Assembly: GCF_041447285.1 (NCBI RefSeq)
Contig: NZ_JBGMEB010000005.1
Span: 138,183 to 202,182, forward strand
DNA from: Methanomethylovorans sp041447285
GTDB taxonomy: Archaea > Halobacteriota > Methanosarcinia > Methanosarcinales > Methanosarcinaceae
DNA: 64,000 bases
Direction: 5' to 3'
Shown: piece by piece, positions 35,283 to 43,660 of the stretch
Position numbering within the stretch: the first letter of the stretch is position 1
Layout of the letters: the number at the start of each line of letters is the position of its first letter
Position numbers and translations under genes: made by a program
The notes under the pieces: generated by a model
Database searches by the model: none
Seen by the model: the letters and a program-made list of their open reading frames with translations, nothing else
What the model was told of the DNA's origin: nothing

Positions 35283-35917
35283 CACCCAAACCTTTTTGCA
35301 ATTTCTTCATAGAGGGTATCTATGTTTTTCCCTTCAAGTGCAGATATAGCTACCATTGGGTGCTGGGGGAATGCCTCTTTTATCGTGGAAGGCGATGATT
35401 CAGGAAGATCAATCTTATTGGCCGCTATCAAAAGAGGTAACTTTCTTGCTTCCATATTGCCTATCACTGTAACGTTGACTTGAGTGTATGGATCTTCAGT
35501 AGCATCCATCACAAGTATGACTCCGTCAAGATTATCAAGCCATTTTACAGCTTCTATTACGCCCTCTGTTGCCTCTTTAGCCCTTCTCTTTGCTTCATTT
35601 TCTTCCATTCCGTGTTCCATGAATTCATGGAAGTCTATTTTTGTGGCAAGGCCAGGCGTGTCTATTATGTCAAGAGTGATAGAATGTCCATTTGCTTTAA
35701 TTGTCACTCCTTCGCGACGTCTTGCACGGCGGGTTTCATGTGCTATATGTGATACAGAACCCATTGCATCCCCTGTCCAATCACGAAGGATACGATTTGC
35801 AAGTGTGGTTTTTCCGGCGTTAGGAGGCCCATAGATTCCTATACGCGCGTTCTTTTTTCGGAATAATTTCTTAAAAAAGTCAGAAAAATTCTGCTTGAAT
35901 GATTTAATTACGCCCAT
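35282..35917 (-). CDS. Era-like GTP-binding protein, archaeal type
   Basis: 211 residues from ATG 35917, which has a strong AGGAGGG ribosome site; the open frame runs to 36025 but that adds an unconserved extension. GTPase motifs: G1 YGPPNAGKTTLAN, G3 DTPGLATK and G4 ANKIDLP. The N-terminal basic helix (SFKQNFSDFFKKLFRKKN) may contact RNA or membrane. There is no KH domain as in bacterial Era. It is followed by DUF2073 in a one-base overlap, the standard archaeal pairing. Confidence 0.9.
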   Translation of the reverse strand: MGVIKSFKQNFSDFFKKLFRKKNARIGIYGPPNAGKTTLANRILRDWTGDAMGSVSHIAHETRRARRREGVTIKANGHSITLDIIDTPGLATKIDFHEFMEHGMEENEAKRRAKEATEGVIEAVKWLDNLDGVILVMDATEDPYTQVNVTVIGNMEARKLPLLIAANKIDLPESSPSTIKEAFPQHPMVAISALEGKNIDTLYEEIAKRFG

Positions 35918-36026
35918 TAATTCCCTCCTGGAAATCCAGCTCAAGAAAGTGAAATGACATTTTTCTATAATAATCCTTTGATTTATAATAGTTATGTTTT
36001 TGTTGCCCTGCTTCTCTTTCCTCACT

Positions 36027-37028
36027 TTATTCTTGTGATGCAGCCATAGCTGAATTAATAGCTATCTCTGCTATGTTAGCTCCATAATCGCCAGTCCTCT
36101 CTATACTGTCCATTACAATCCCCAATGCTACTATTGCTTCATGGGATTCTATCTTCAGAATATACTGGTTCAGCTTATTTATTTTTGGCTTAAGGGCATG
36201 CTCTCTCTCTATTACCTTGTTTGCAAGTTCAGCATCATGATTGTATAGGGCTTCTATAGCATCTTCTACGATTTTGCGAGTTGCTTCAGTAGCTTTTTCT
36301 ATCATTCCCATTATATTCTCTGGAATTGCGTAGTCCATATTCATTGCCATATTTGCTATTTTTTGTGCATGGTCTGCAATGCGTTCAAGAGGACCTGCTG
36401 CCATGCGCAGATCATGATATTCGTCTATTGATGTTTCTGATGTATCTGGAAGTTTGGTACCTTTGAGTACTGCACGGAATTGTTTTGCTGTGAGAAGGAA
36501 AAGCCTATCTACATCGTCATCTCTCTGTATCACGTCCAGTGCCAGATCCTTGTCATTAGTCTTAAGTGCCCGGATTGCATCTTTTTGCATTGAATTAGAC
36601 AGGAGAAACATTCTACGTACACTTTTTTTAATTGAGATCTCGTTAGGGTTGAGCAGATCCTTTATAATAACTTTCTTTCCAGTTTCCTCTATTATTTCTG
36701 GTCCTATTAGCTTGTAGCACATCTCTCGTATGATGTTCTTCTGCTCTGCTAGCATCCTTTCTGACTTTATCTCTAATATGTCTGAACCTACCAGATAGGC
36801 TGCTATTATATCTCTTATTAAAATTTCTCCCATGCGATCTGTGACATCGATCTGAGTTTTTTTAATAAGGGGTGCATCTTGGATAGGATCTATCACAAGC
36901 TTGCCGTCTGGCTGTGGTGAAAGTGAAAGGCGGCTTCCAGTCTTTATACCTACTTTATCTGCCCATTGCTTTGGCAAGGAAACTATATAGGTTGATCCGC
37001 CAGTTTGTTGTACTTTTCTGGTCTCTAT
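36027..37028 (-). CDS. AbrB-PhoU phosphate regulator with apparent non-canonical (ATA) start
   Basis: The gene encodes an N-terminal SpoVT/AbrB DNA-binding hairpin followed by two PhoU helical-bundle domains (LERIADHAQKIANMAMNM; DSIERTGDYGANIAEIAINS). The first canonical start, TTG 36977, would remove the first half of the AbrB hairpin. The conserved segment ETRKVQQTGGSTYIVSLPK is encoded further upstream in the same frame, and the upstream frame to the stop near 37047 contains only ATT, ATC and ATA as near-start codons. ATA 37028 lies 7 bases after GAGG and gives the expected length, about 334 residues. Coordinates therefore use ATA (inference). It probably regulates phosphate genes. Confidence 0.7.
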   Translation of the reverse strand: METRKVQQTGGSTYIVSLPKQWADKVGIKTGSRLSLSPQPDGKLVIDPIQDAPLIKKTQIDVTDRMGEILIRDIIAAYLVGSDILEIKSERMLAEQKNIIREMCYKLIGPEIIEETGKKVIIKDLLNPNEISIKKSVRRMFLLSNSMQKDAIRALKTNDKDLALDVIQRDDDVDRLFLLTAKQFRAVLKGTKLPDTSETSIDEYHDLRMAAGPLERIADHAQKIANMAMNMDYAIPENIMGMIEKATEATRKIVEDAIEALYNHDAELANKVIEREHALKPKINKLNQYILKIESHEAIVALGIVMDSIERTGDYGANIAEIAINSAMAASQE

Positions 37029-37143
37029 GTCGATCCCTCTGTATGCTCTAATTTATAGGATATATAGAAATTAGAATTGTATATATATACATTTGTGTAA
37101 AAAGGGCACGTCTATTTATATATTTAAAACAATATATTAAAAT

Positions 37144-37647
37144 ATGATTCCTCTGCACATAAAAGCTTCTGACATTTTTCTGCTTAGAAAGATTATGCCG
37201 GTTATATGCATGATTGTTCCATGGGAGTTCTATTTCTACAATGGACTTTATAGTACAGGCTGGGGTATCAAATTCTCTCTTTTCTACATTAATTTTGATA
37301 TGGTCTATGACAATCTTGTTGTTAATGTGGTGAAACAACTGTCCATGTTATCTTATGGGGGGATAGCTCCATCATTCCGTACAATTTCTTGGTTTTTGGG
37401 AGCGCTGATTTGTTTGATAGTATTGATTAATGAGAATTTTAAAGAGAACTTGTCGCAAACATTCAGCGTGCATACTTCTGGTTATCTTCTCATATTGTGT
37501 TCACTATTTAACGTCTTAGGGTCTCTTGTTGTCTGGAGCAGCTCTTTTAAAGCAATGCCAATAGGTTTTGTTTTTCTTTCATTTACAGCTTATATTTATC
37601 TCACATCGAATTGGAACGTGAGTGGGTGTGCAAAAGATTGCCAATAA
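37144..37647 (+). CDS. Hypothetical integral membrane protein
   Basis: 167 residues with four to five hydrophobic helices (IMPVICMIVPWEFYFYNGLY, TISWFLGALICLIVLI, TSGYLLILCSLFNVLGSLVVW, MPIGFVFLSFTAYIYL). I do not recognise the family with confidence; it has some resemblance in size and helix layout to small archaeal membrane proteins of the TIGR04206 type. A TATA box TTTATATATT at about 37110 lies some 30 bases before the ATG, so the mRNA is probably leaderless or nearly so. It diverges from the AbrB-PhoU gene. Confidence 0.6.
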   Translation: MIPLHIKASDIFLLRKIMPVICMIVPWEFYFYNGLYSTGWGIKFSLFYINFDMVYDNLVVNVVKQLSMLSYGGIAPSFRTISWFLGALICLIVLINENFKENLSQTFSVHTSGYLLILCSLFNVLGSLVVWSSSFKAMPIGFVFLSFTAYIYLTSNWNVSGCAKDCQ

Positions 37648-37722
37648 CTGTTGGCATCAAGCGCTATCTTAAATAGCTACTAACTCCCCTTTGTCAATTA
37701 ATTCATTGTTGAAGGTATTAGC

Positions 37723-38379
37723 GTGAAAAGTGAGATCATAGACGGTGTGGAGATCACATGGCTTGGAAATGCTGGTTTTAGGCTACGTGGAGAGGGTATT
37801 ACAATATACCTGGATCCATATGGCTTGTCGGGAAACATCTCTCCGGAAGATATGGCGGACATTATTCTTCTGACCAATGAGCATCCACAATGCTTTGATC
37901 CTGATTCCATACGTATTGTAAGAGGTAGTAGTACAACTACTCTGTTGCCGGAAAATATGAGCTTACAATTCAGAGGTGATGCACGGCGTGTGGAGCCAGG
38001 TGATGAGTTGATCGATGAGTTGTGTATCAAAGGTATTTCTATAGAGGTAGTTCCTTCTTATACGCATGATCCTTCTTCAGGCCATAAACAAACAGGTGTG
38101 GGGTATGTCGTAACCATTGCCGGTAAAAGGATATACTATGCGGGTGTTACTGGCTTGATTCCGGAAATACATGATATATCAGTGGATATTTCAATACTTC
38201 CAATTGGTGCCTGTACTATGAACGAAGAGCAAGCTGCAGAAGTAGTAGCTATTATCTCTCCTCAAGTGGTTATTCCGGTTTCATATGAATGTGCAGGTAG
38301 CAATTCTGCTAATATGCAGATATTTGCAGAGAATGTATATAGTAAAGTTCCCGGAGTAGAAGTGTTGGTTTTTGAATAA
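37723..38379 (+). CDS. MBL-fold metal-dependent hydrolase (UlaG-like)
   Basis: 218 residues from a GTG start at 37723 with GAAGGT upstream. The fold is that of the beta-lactamase superfamily: WLGNAGFRLRGEGITIYLDPYG, ILLTNEHPQCFDPDSI (the metal motif has N-E-H-x-Q instead of the standard H-x-H-x-D-H), YTHDPSSGHKQTGVGYV, YYAGVTGLIPE and PIGACTMN. The first metal-binding motif departs from T-H-x-H-x-D, as does the GDT motif (AGVTG instead of GDT), so catalytic activity may be changed or lost. The stop is followed 16 bases later by the RNase P subunit. Confidence 0.78.
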   Translation: MKSEIIDGVEITWLGNAGFRLRGEGITIYLDPYGLSGNISPEDMADIILLTNEHPQCFDPDSIRIVRGSSTTTLLPENMSLQFRGDARRVEPGDELIDELCIKGISIEVVPSYTHDPSSGHKQTGVGYVVTIAGKRIYYAGVTGLIPEIHDISVDISILPIGACTMNEEQAAEVVAIISPQVVIPVSYECAGSNSANMQIFAENVYSKVPGVEVLVFE

Positions 38380-38395
38380 TTTCATTTGGTGTAAT

Positions 38396-38740
38396 ATGTC
38401 TCGTTTTAAAAAGAAAAGCAAAAATCTCGCAAAGGATCTAGCCATGGAGCGCATTCAGGGGCTCTTTGAATTGGCAGAATCTGAATACAGTTCAAATCCG
38501 GAAAGAAGCAATGAGTATGTTTCACTTGCAAGAAAAATAGGAATGCGCTTTCTGGTGAGATTCCCTCGTGAATTGAAGGTACGCTTTTGTAAAAACTGTG
38601 GAAGCTATCTTGTTCCAGGTAATAATTGCAGAATACGCCTTAAAGGAAGATATATGGTAATAACCTGTCTTAAATGTGAGAACATTAAGCGCTATCCATA
38701 TAGTTCGACTCAGACTTTAGAAACTCTATCAAATGAATAA
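38396..38740 (+). CDS. rnp4: Ribonuclease P protein component 4 (Rpp21/Rpr2)
   Basis: 114 residues from ATG 38396, preceded by GGTG; an in-frame ATT at 38372 is not needed. The N-terminus has two helices (AMERIQGLFELAESEY; ERSNEYVSLARKIGMRF) and the C-terminus a zinc ribbon CKNCGSYLVPGNNCRIRL...VITCLKCE, the Rpr2/Rpp21 fold. It binds the specificity domain of RNase P RNA with Rpp29 in archaea. The 3' end overlaps the convergent small gene by 12 bases. Confidence 0.93.
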   Translation: MSRFKKKSKNLAKDLAMERIQGLFELAESEYSSNPERSNEYVSLARKIGMRFLVRFPRELKVRFCKNCGSYLVPGNNCRIRLKGRYMVITCLKCENIKRYPYSSTQTLETLSNE

Positions 38741-38968
38741 ATTTAACAAACGTACGATGAGATACGTAGTGATGAATATTATCAATCCCATTATTGTATA
38801 AAGGAAGACATTTCTAAATACCACTTCTTTTTCAGATCCCGGGTAAATTCCCAGTCCTCCTCCTTTACAACTCTTTGAGCTACATCCACCACATCCAGTA
38901 TTAGAATGGTTTACAGTAACTTTCTTTTCATTTTGGAGCACAGGAAGAATTACCTTTTTTTCGACCAT
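38729..38968 (-). CDS. Small cysteine-rich membrane protein, unknown
   Basis: About 79 residues from ATG 38968 (a TTG four codons earlier is in frame). The N-terminal soluble part has a dense cysteine cluster GCGGCSSKSCKGGG, then a region of charged residues and one C-terminal hydrophobic helix (NVFLYTIMGLIIFITTYLIVRLL). The cluster might bind metal or serve as a redox site on the membrane. I do not recognise the family. It lies 3' to 3' with rnp4 and upstream of nothing obviously related. Confidence 0.55.
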   Translation of the reverse strand: MVEKKVILPVLQNEKKVTVNHSNTGCGGCSSKSCKGGGLGIYPGSEKEVVFRNVFLYTIMGLIIFITTYLIVRLLNLFI

Positions 38969-39003
38969 GATCTCATCCAATGTGGTAGTTCTGTATAATT
39001 AAA

Positions 39004-39088
39004 CGACGAGAGGGGGATTCGAACCCCCGAAGTGCGGGGCACCACAGGATTAGCAATCCTGCGCCATACCGGGCTTGGCTATCTCGTC
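39004..39088 (-). tRNA. tRNA-Ser (anticodon GCT)
   Basis: The minus strand reads GACGAGATAGCCAAGCCCGG, with acceptor stem GACGAGA pairing to TCTCGTC, anticodon stem-loop AGGATTGCTAATCCT with anticodon GCT (reads AGC/AGU), a long GC-rich variable arm and T-arm GGGGGTTCGAATCCCCC. The long variable arm fits serine. The discriminator is G and no CCA is encoded. It lies 69 bases downstream of the 7S RNA gene on the same strand. AT-rich stretches near 39138 and 39105 may be its own promoter. Confidence 0.95.
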
Positions 39089-39157
39089 ACGAAAATAAAC
39101 TCTTTCCCGATTTTCGTTCCTAACGTTATCTATGTATTTAATGCTTTTCCATAAAGT

Positions 39158-39470
39158 GGCAGGCACGCCTCAGGTTGCTGCCATTCACATGCACAAGTGG
39201 TCTGCAGTCTCGCCTCCACCCCGCAACCCTACAAGCGACGTTTGTTCACGGTTGGTCTGCTCCCTTCCGGGCCTGAACTGGTCCCCGCGATCAAGATATA
39301 CAAACATGTTCTCCAACAAGCTTTTATATCAACATCATCCAAGCAGGACGGAGTTTCTCAGTTGAAACCCCAGGTTTGAGAATGATCCAGACATCTTCCC
39401 TCGGCTTCGTCCCCCGCATATCGGCGATTTCGGGTTATAGATGACGCCGGACTATCCGGACTAGCCTGCC
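39158..39470 (-). ncRNA. ffs: Signal recognition particle 7S RNA
   Basis: About 313 bases. The helix 8 core, GACCAGTTCAGGCCCGGAAG followed by GGAGCAGACC, holds the conserved asymmetric and symmetric internal loops bound by SRP54. Helix 6 is GATATA...TATATC ending in the GGAG tetraloop (TTGTTGGAGAACA) recognised by SRP19. The ends are set by helix 1, GGCAGGC at 39470-39464 with GCCTGCC at 39164-39158, as in archaeal SRP RNAs. It forms the particle that targets membrane and secreted proteins. A TATA-like sequence AGTTTATTAGTA lies upstream at about 39500 on this strand. Confidence 0.92.
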
Positions 39471-39598
39471 AAGCACTAATAATGTGTAGGTACTAATAAA
39501 CTTATTCCCCATGTCCAGCTAAAAATGATCGAAACAGTTTAAATCAGAATACCTACATACAACTGATTGTTATAAAATATAATAAAAGGGGTTGAACA

Positions 39599-39838
39599 AT
39601 GGAAGAACTTGTAGGATTTGTTACAGGTAACAATAACAGAAAGAAATTATTGTCTCTTCTCGGATCAAAAAAAGATATGGATGCAGAGCGCATAGCAAAG
39701 ACAATGCATATTTTCAGGCCATCTGTAGATAAAATCATTGAAGAATTAGTAGAAAAAGAACTGATAGAAAAGCAAGAAGATAATTATAGGCTAACCGAAC
39801 TGGGTGTAAATGTAGAGCGTATGATACACAATTTATAA
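39599..39838 (+). CDS. Small winged-helix transcriptional regulator
   Basis: 79 residues. It is a single winged helix-turn-helix: helix 1 NNRKKLLSLLGSKKDMDAERIAKTM, recognition helix RPSVDKIIEELVEKELIEKQ, and wing EDNYRLTELG. The family resembles archaeal ArsR/MarR-like DUF regulators without effector domain. It has no cysteines or metal ligands. The nearest candidate target is itself or the convergent KaiC-like gene, 9 bases away 3' to 3'. A TATA-like AAAATATAATAAAAG at about 39576 precedes a GGGGTTG ribosome site. Confidence 0.8.
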   Translation: MEELVGFVTGNNNRKKLLSLLGSKKDMDAERIAKTMHIFRPSVDKIIEELVEKELIEKQEDNYRLTELGVNVERMIHNL

Positions 39839-39847
39839 AGCTTTGAT

Positions 39848-41221
39848 TTATACCAGTGTATCAGACCTTAATTTTATTCCTCTTTCAGTAATTGCGTATT
39901 CCAGGGGGTTGGGCATGTGCTGCGTACCTTTGCTTTTTGACACACACATGTATCTTCTTCCCCCTTCTGAATTTCTTAATATGATTATGTTGTCCATCAG
40001 AAATTCTGCATCTATTCTTGTATTTTCTGTAATGCTACTCGATGATCTAGGTATAGTGAATACAGATGTGACATTTTGTGCTTTCAGATACCTAAGCAGG
40101 GAATAGAGATATCCTCTTAATTGTAACTGATCAGGCAGCATGATTTCAAGGTTAAATATATCGTCAAAGAACAGCCTTCTAGCATTCGTCTCTCTGGCAT
40201 ATTCTTTGATCAACGTCTCATGCTCTTCAGGCCACATGCTCTGCGGATCTGCAGAAATGACTTTCAGTAGTCCATTTTCAATGTATTTCTCTATTTCCCA
40301 TCCGTGCCTTCTTGCTTCATGGAAAAGTGAATTCTGTAAGCCTTCAAAATTAACAATAATGCAGGGTTCTTTCTGATCAAGTCCATTCAAAATGAATTGC
40401 ATTCCTAGTGTTGTTTTTCCTGTACCCGGTTTACCTGTGACTAAAGTGCTACTGTCACTAAATAGTCCTCTGTATAATAGTTTGTCAAGTGCAGGAATTC
40501 CAGAACTGACCTTTTCCGACAAATTAGTTATTGTCTCCTTTTCTTGCGAGTAGGAGATCATACTAAATCCTTCAGTATTCATTCTGTATCGATATTTTCG
40601 ATATATGTTTTCTGTGTTTTTCTGGGGTTCAATCCCTCTTAGCTTAAGAACTTCCAGAAAGTTACCTGCTCTTAATCCCCTATCTTCTCTTGAGAGATAT
40701 ATTATGCCATCAACGAGGTGACTTATGACGGATTCATGTAATTCTTCTTTCAGCATTTCTCCGGTAAGAACTACAAGTGCTTTCCATTCCTGTATCATAG
40801 AATCGAGTGTATAAAAAAATCTTCTTTTTTCAGGTTCTATAAATCCAAACCCAAGAGGTGTTACCGGGTCAATGACTATTCTATCTGGTTTAGATGACCC
40901 GACTACATTTCCAATATCAATTAATGTGCTTAAAGGATCCTTCTCAGACATAGACCTGTTTATTGGATGGATAGTAACTCTACTATCGAAGAATTTCATA
41001 GTAGAAAAGTACATATTCAACTTTTCAGGTGATTCCGTTGTGAATGGGATGTATAGTGTTTTTTCACCATTTTTTACAGCATTAGACAACATTTGCAGGC
41101 AAAAGCTGGTCTTGCCTACACCTGCGGTACCAGCTAACAATATTGTTGACGGGGATTTAAGAGTGCCAGTTATTTCGTCAACTCCTCGTATCCCAAATTC
41201 CAATTTTTTTAGCTCGTCCAT
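39848..41221 (-). CDS. KaiC-like protein with two RecA-type ATPase domains
   Basis: 457 residues. Domain 1 has Walker A LLAGTAGVGKTSF near residue 29 and a degenerate Walker B; domain 2 has Walker A VTGKPGTGKTTLG near residue 264 and Walker B RRLFFDDIFN. The duplicated KaiC layout (FGIRGVDEITGTL; SSGIPALDKLLYRG) is clear. No circadian partner genes (kaiA/B) are present. In archaea such proteins act in signalling, for example with chemotaxis or histidine kinases, but here the neighbours are a small regulator and glycosyltransferases, so the role is unknown. Confidence 0.82.
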   Translation of the reverse strand: MDELKKLEFGIRGVDEITGTLKSPSTILLAGTAGVGKTSFCLQMLSNAVKNGEKTLYIPFTTESPEKLNMYFSTMKFFDSRVTIHPINRSMSEKDPLSTLIDIGNVVGSSKPDRIVIDPVTPLGFGFIEPEKRRFFYTLDSMIQEWKALVVLTGEMLKEELHESVISHLVDGIIYLSREDRGLRAGNFLEVLKLRGIEPQKNTENIYRKYRYRMNTEGFSMISYSQEKETITNLSEKVSSGIPALDKLLYRGLFSDSSTLVTGKPGTGKTTLGMQFILNGLDQKEPCIIVNFEGLQNSLFHEARRHGWEIEKYIENGLLKVISADPQSMWPEEHETLIKEYARETNARRLFFDDIFNLEIMLPDQLQLRGYLYSLLRYLKAQNVTSVFTIPRSSSSITENTRIDAEFLMDNIIILRNSEGGRRYMCVSKSKGTQHMPNPLEYAITERGIKLRSDTLV

Positions 41222-41364
41222 TCTATTATATCAATACGTATTGACTAATACTTATATTTTCTTAATATTTTCATAGTTCTAAAAAATTAGCAGATGGGCA
41301 AAAGTCCATTTCATTAGTGCATAATATGACAAATATTATGTAATGGTAAGTTATATGGGAATGC

Positions 41365-42495
41365 ATGCCACGGGTTTCCATTGTAATGCCCTCAATGAAT
41401 GAAGAATCCACTATAAGGACCTGCATACTGAAAGCTCAGTCATTTTTCAAGAATTATGGTCTTGATGGTGAAATTATTGTGGTGGACAACTCTACTGACA
41501 AGACTGCAGAAATTGCCACTTACATGGGTGCAGTGGTTATTCCTTCGGTAAAAGGTTATGGCAATGCATATCTGAAAGGGCTTGCAAGGGCAACTGGTGA
41601 TTACATAGCTATAGCGGATGCTGATAACACTTATGATCTCAATGAACTACCCATGTTCTTTGATCTACTCTTGAGTGGTGAGGCTGATTTTGTAATTGGC
41701 AGCAGGCTAAGGGGTAACATAAAAAAGGGCGCAATGCCCTGGTTACACCGGTATATAGGTAATCCTGTTCTTACATGGATGTTGAATCTTCTTTTTGGTA
41801 CGAGGATCTCAGATGCTCATTGCGGAATGCGTGCTTTCACGCGCAAAGCTCTTGAAAAGATGAATCTCAAAAGCCATGGTATGGAGTTAGCTTCGGAGAT
41901 GGTGATAGAAGCAGCAGATAAAGGTCTACGCATAAAGGAAGTTCCGATCTCTTATGATTTACGGGATTCTCCATCCAAGCTTAGGTCTTTGCATGACGGC
42001 TGGAGGCATGTCCGTTTCATGATGCTTTATCGTCCGGTATCTTTCCTTCTGATCCCGGGTACTTTCGTGTTTCTAATAGGAGCTGCCTTGCTGTTCACAC
42101 TTCCGCGCATGGGCAATGTGGCTGAAACCAGACTTCATTCTTTCATATTAGCAAGTATGCTTACAGTCATTGGGAGTCAGCTTTTTGCAACAGGTCTTTA
42201 TCTCGGTGCTTATGGGTATATAAATGGGCTATATGTCAAGGAAAGTTTTTTCATAAAAAAGATCATGGATTATCACTCACTTGAACTGGAGCTGTTTGCA
42301 GGTATGGTCTTCTTGCTTACGGCTATTTTCATTGGTCTAAAAGTAGTGCTTACGTGGGTTAGTGCAGGTTATGGCTCTCTTTTCCAGGTACAAACTGCTG
42401 TGTTTGCTATGGTTTTCGGTGCTATAGGTTTGCAGATGATCTTTACAGCTATCTTCCTTAGTGTCCTCATGCTGGGAGTGGACACCGATAGGTGA
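41365..42495 (+). CDS. Family 2 glycosyltransferase, dolichyl-phosphate sugar synthase type, membrane C-terminus
   Basis: 376 residues. The N-terminal GT2 domain has VSIVMPSMNEESTI, IIVVDNSTDKTAEIA and the metal-binding DXD equivalent IADADNTYDL, with SRLRGNIKKGAMPWLHRYIGN following. Four to five hydrophobic helices close the protein. It likely loads a sugar onto dolichyl phosphate for N-glycosylation, in line with the AglB gene 2.3 kb downstream. The next glycosyltransferase starts 4 bases after this stop. This gene heads the glycosylation cluster, about 140 bases downstream of the divergent KaiC-like gene. Confidence 0.88.
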   Translation: MPRVSIVMPSMNEESTIRTCILKAQSFFKNYGLDGEIIVVDNSTDKTAEIATYMGAVVIPSVKGYGNAYLKGLARATGDYIAIADADNTYDLNELPMFFDLLLSGEADFVIGSRLRGNIKKGAMPWLHRYIGNPVLTWMLNLLFGTRISDAHCGMRAFTRKALEKMNLKSHGMELASEMVIEAADKGLRIKEVPISYDLRDSPSKLRSLHDGWRHVRFMMLYRPVSFLLIPGTFVFLIGAALLFTLPRMGNVAETRLHSFILASMLTVIGSQLFATGLYLGAYGYINGLYVKESFFIKKIMDYHSLELELFAGMVFLLTAIFIGLKVVLTWVSAGYGSLFQVQTAVFAMVFGAIGLQMIFTAIFLSVLMLGVDTDR

Positions 42496-42499
42496 CATT

Positions 42500-43660
42500 A
42501 TGAGGATTGCTTTCGTGTATGATGCAGTTTATCCATGGATAAAGGGTGGTGCTGAAAAGAGAATATATGAACTGGGTAAACGCCTTCTGAAAAAAGGGCA
42601 TGAAGTTCATGTTTTTGGGATAAAATGGTGGGAAGGTCCGGCTGTCATTGAGCACGAAGGCATGATCTTACATGGTGTATGTAAATCGAGGGAGCTTTAT
42701 GTGGAAGGAAAAAGATCAATTGCTGTAGCAATCATCTTCTCCTTAAAATTGTTTAATCCTCTTGTACGTGAAAAATTTGATGTTATTGATGTAAGTGTGT
42801 TTCCTTATTTTTCATGTTTTACGGTAAAGCTTGTTTCCCTTTTTAATAAAAGTCCTGCGGTTTACACCTGGCATGAAGTCTGGGATGATTATTGGTATGA
42901 ATATATGGGTAAGGCAGGTTTTTTTGGAAAAATGGTTGAAATAGGAGTTTCAAAAATATCTGGAAGTAATATAGCAGTTTCCGGTTGGACCCAGAAAAGG
43001 CTTCAGGCATTGGGTGTCCCTAAGAAAAGAATCTCCGTTGTTCCAAATGGCATTGATCTTCAGGAAATTTATAAACTGGAGCTTGAAGTTGGCAAACATT
43101 TGGTTGGATCAGGTGGAAAAGTCTATGATATAATCTTTGCTGGGCGGCTTATTAAAGATAAACATGTCGATGTTCTGCTTAAAACCGTGTCTCTCCTAAA
43201 AGCCGATCATCCTGGTATTACTTGCTGTATTGTTGGCGATGGTCCTGAAAAAAAGGATTTGATGGCACTTTCAAATGAAATGGGGATTTGCAAGAACGTG
43301 GAATTCGCAGGTTTTCAGGAATACAATGCTCTTATCAGAAAATTGCAAGCTTCAAAGGTTTTTGTGCTTCCTTCTTCCAGGGAAGGTTTCGGCATGGTTG
43401 TAATAGAAGCATTTGCTTGTGGAGTGCCTGTAGTCACTGTCAAAGAGATGTATAATGCTTCACAGGGGCTGGTTGAGGATGGAGTTGATGGTTTTACTGT
43501 ACTTTTAGATGCCAGCTCAATTGCAGAGGCTGTAAGTAAAATTCTTCAATGTGATCAATGTTATGACAACATGTCAAAGGCTGCTTCTCAGAAAGCTAAG
43601 GATTATGATTGGAATGAGGCGCTGTTGAAACTAAACAATATTTATGAGGCGTTTGAATGA
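42500..43660 (+). CDS. Family 4 glycosyltransferase
   Basis: About 387 residues from ATG 42500 with GGTGAC upstream; the open frame begins 39 bases earlier inside the GT2 gene. The GT-B fold is clear: IAFVYDAVYPWIKGGAEKR at the N-terminus, IFAGRLIKDKHVDVLLKTV, and the donor-binding VFVLPSSREGFGMVVIEAFACGVPVV with the catalytic E-x7-E. It probably adds a sugar to a lipid carrier or glycan during N-glycan building. Its TGA overlaps the ATG of the next glycosyltransferase. Confidence 0.9.
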   Translation: MRIAFVYDAVYPWIKGGAEKRIYELGKRLLKKGHEVHVFGIKWWEGPAVIEHEGMILHGVCKSRELYVEGKRSIAVAIIFSLKLFNPLVREKFDVIDVSVFPYFSCFTVKLVSLFNKSPAVYTWHEVWDDYWYEYMGKAGFFGKMVEIGVSKISGSNIAVSGWTQKRLQALGVPKKRISVVPNGIDLQEIYKLELEVGKHLVGSGGKVYDIIFAGRLIKDKHVDVLLKTVSLLKADHPGITCCIVGDGPEKKDLMALSNEMGICKNVEFAGFQEYNALIRKLQASKVFVLPSSREGFGMVVIEAFACGVPVVTVKEMYNASQGLVEDGVDGFTVLLDASSIAEAVSKILQCDQCYDNMSKAASQKAKDYDWNEALLKLNNIYEAFE

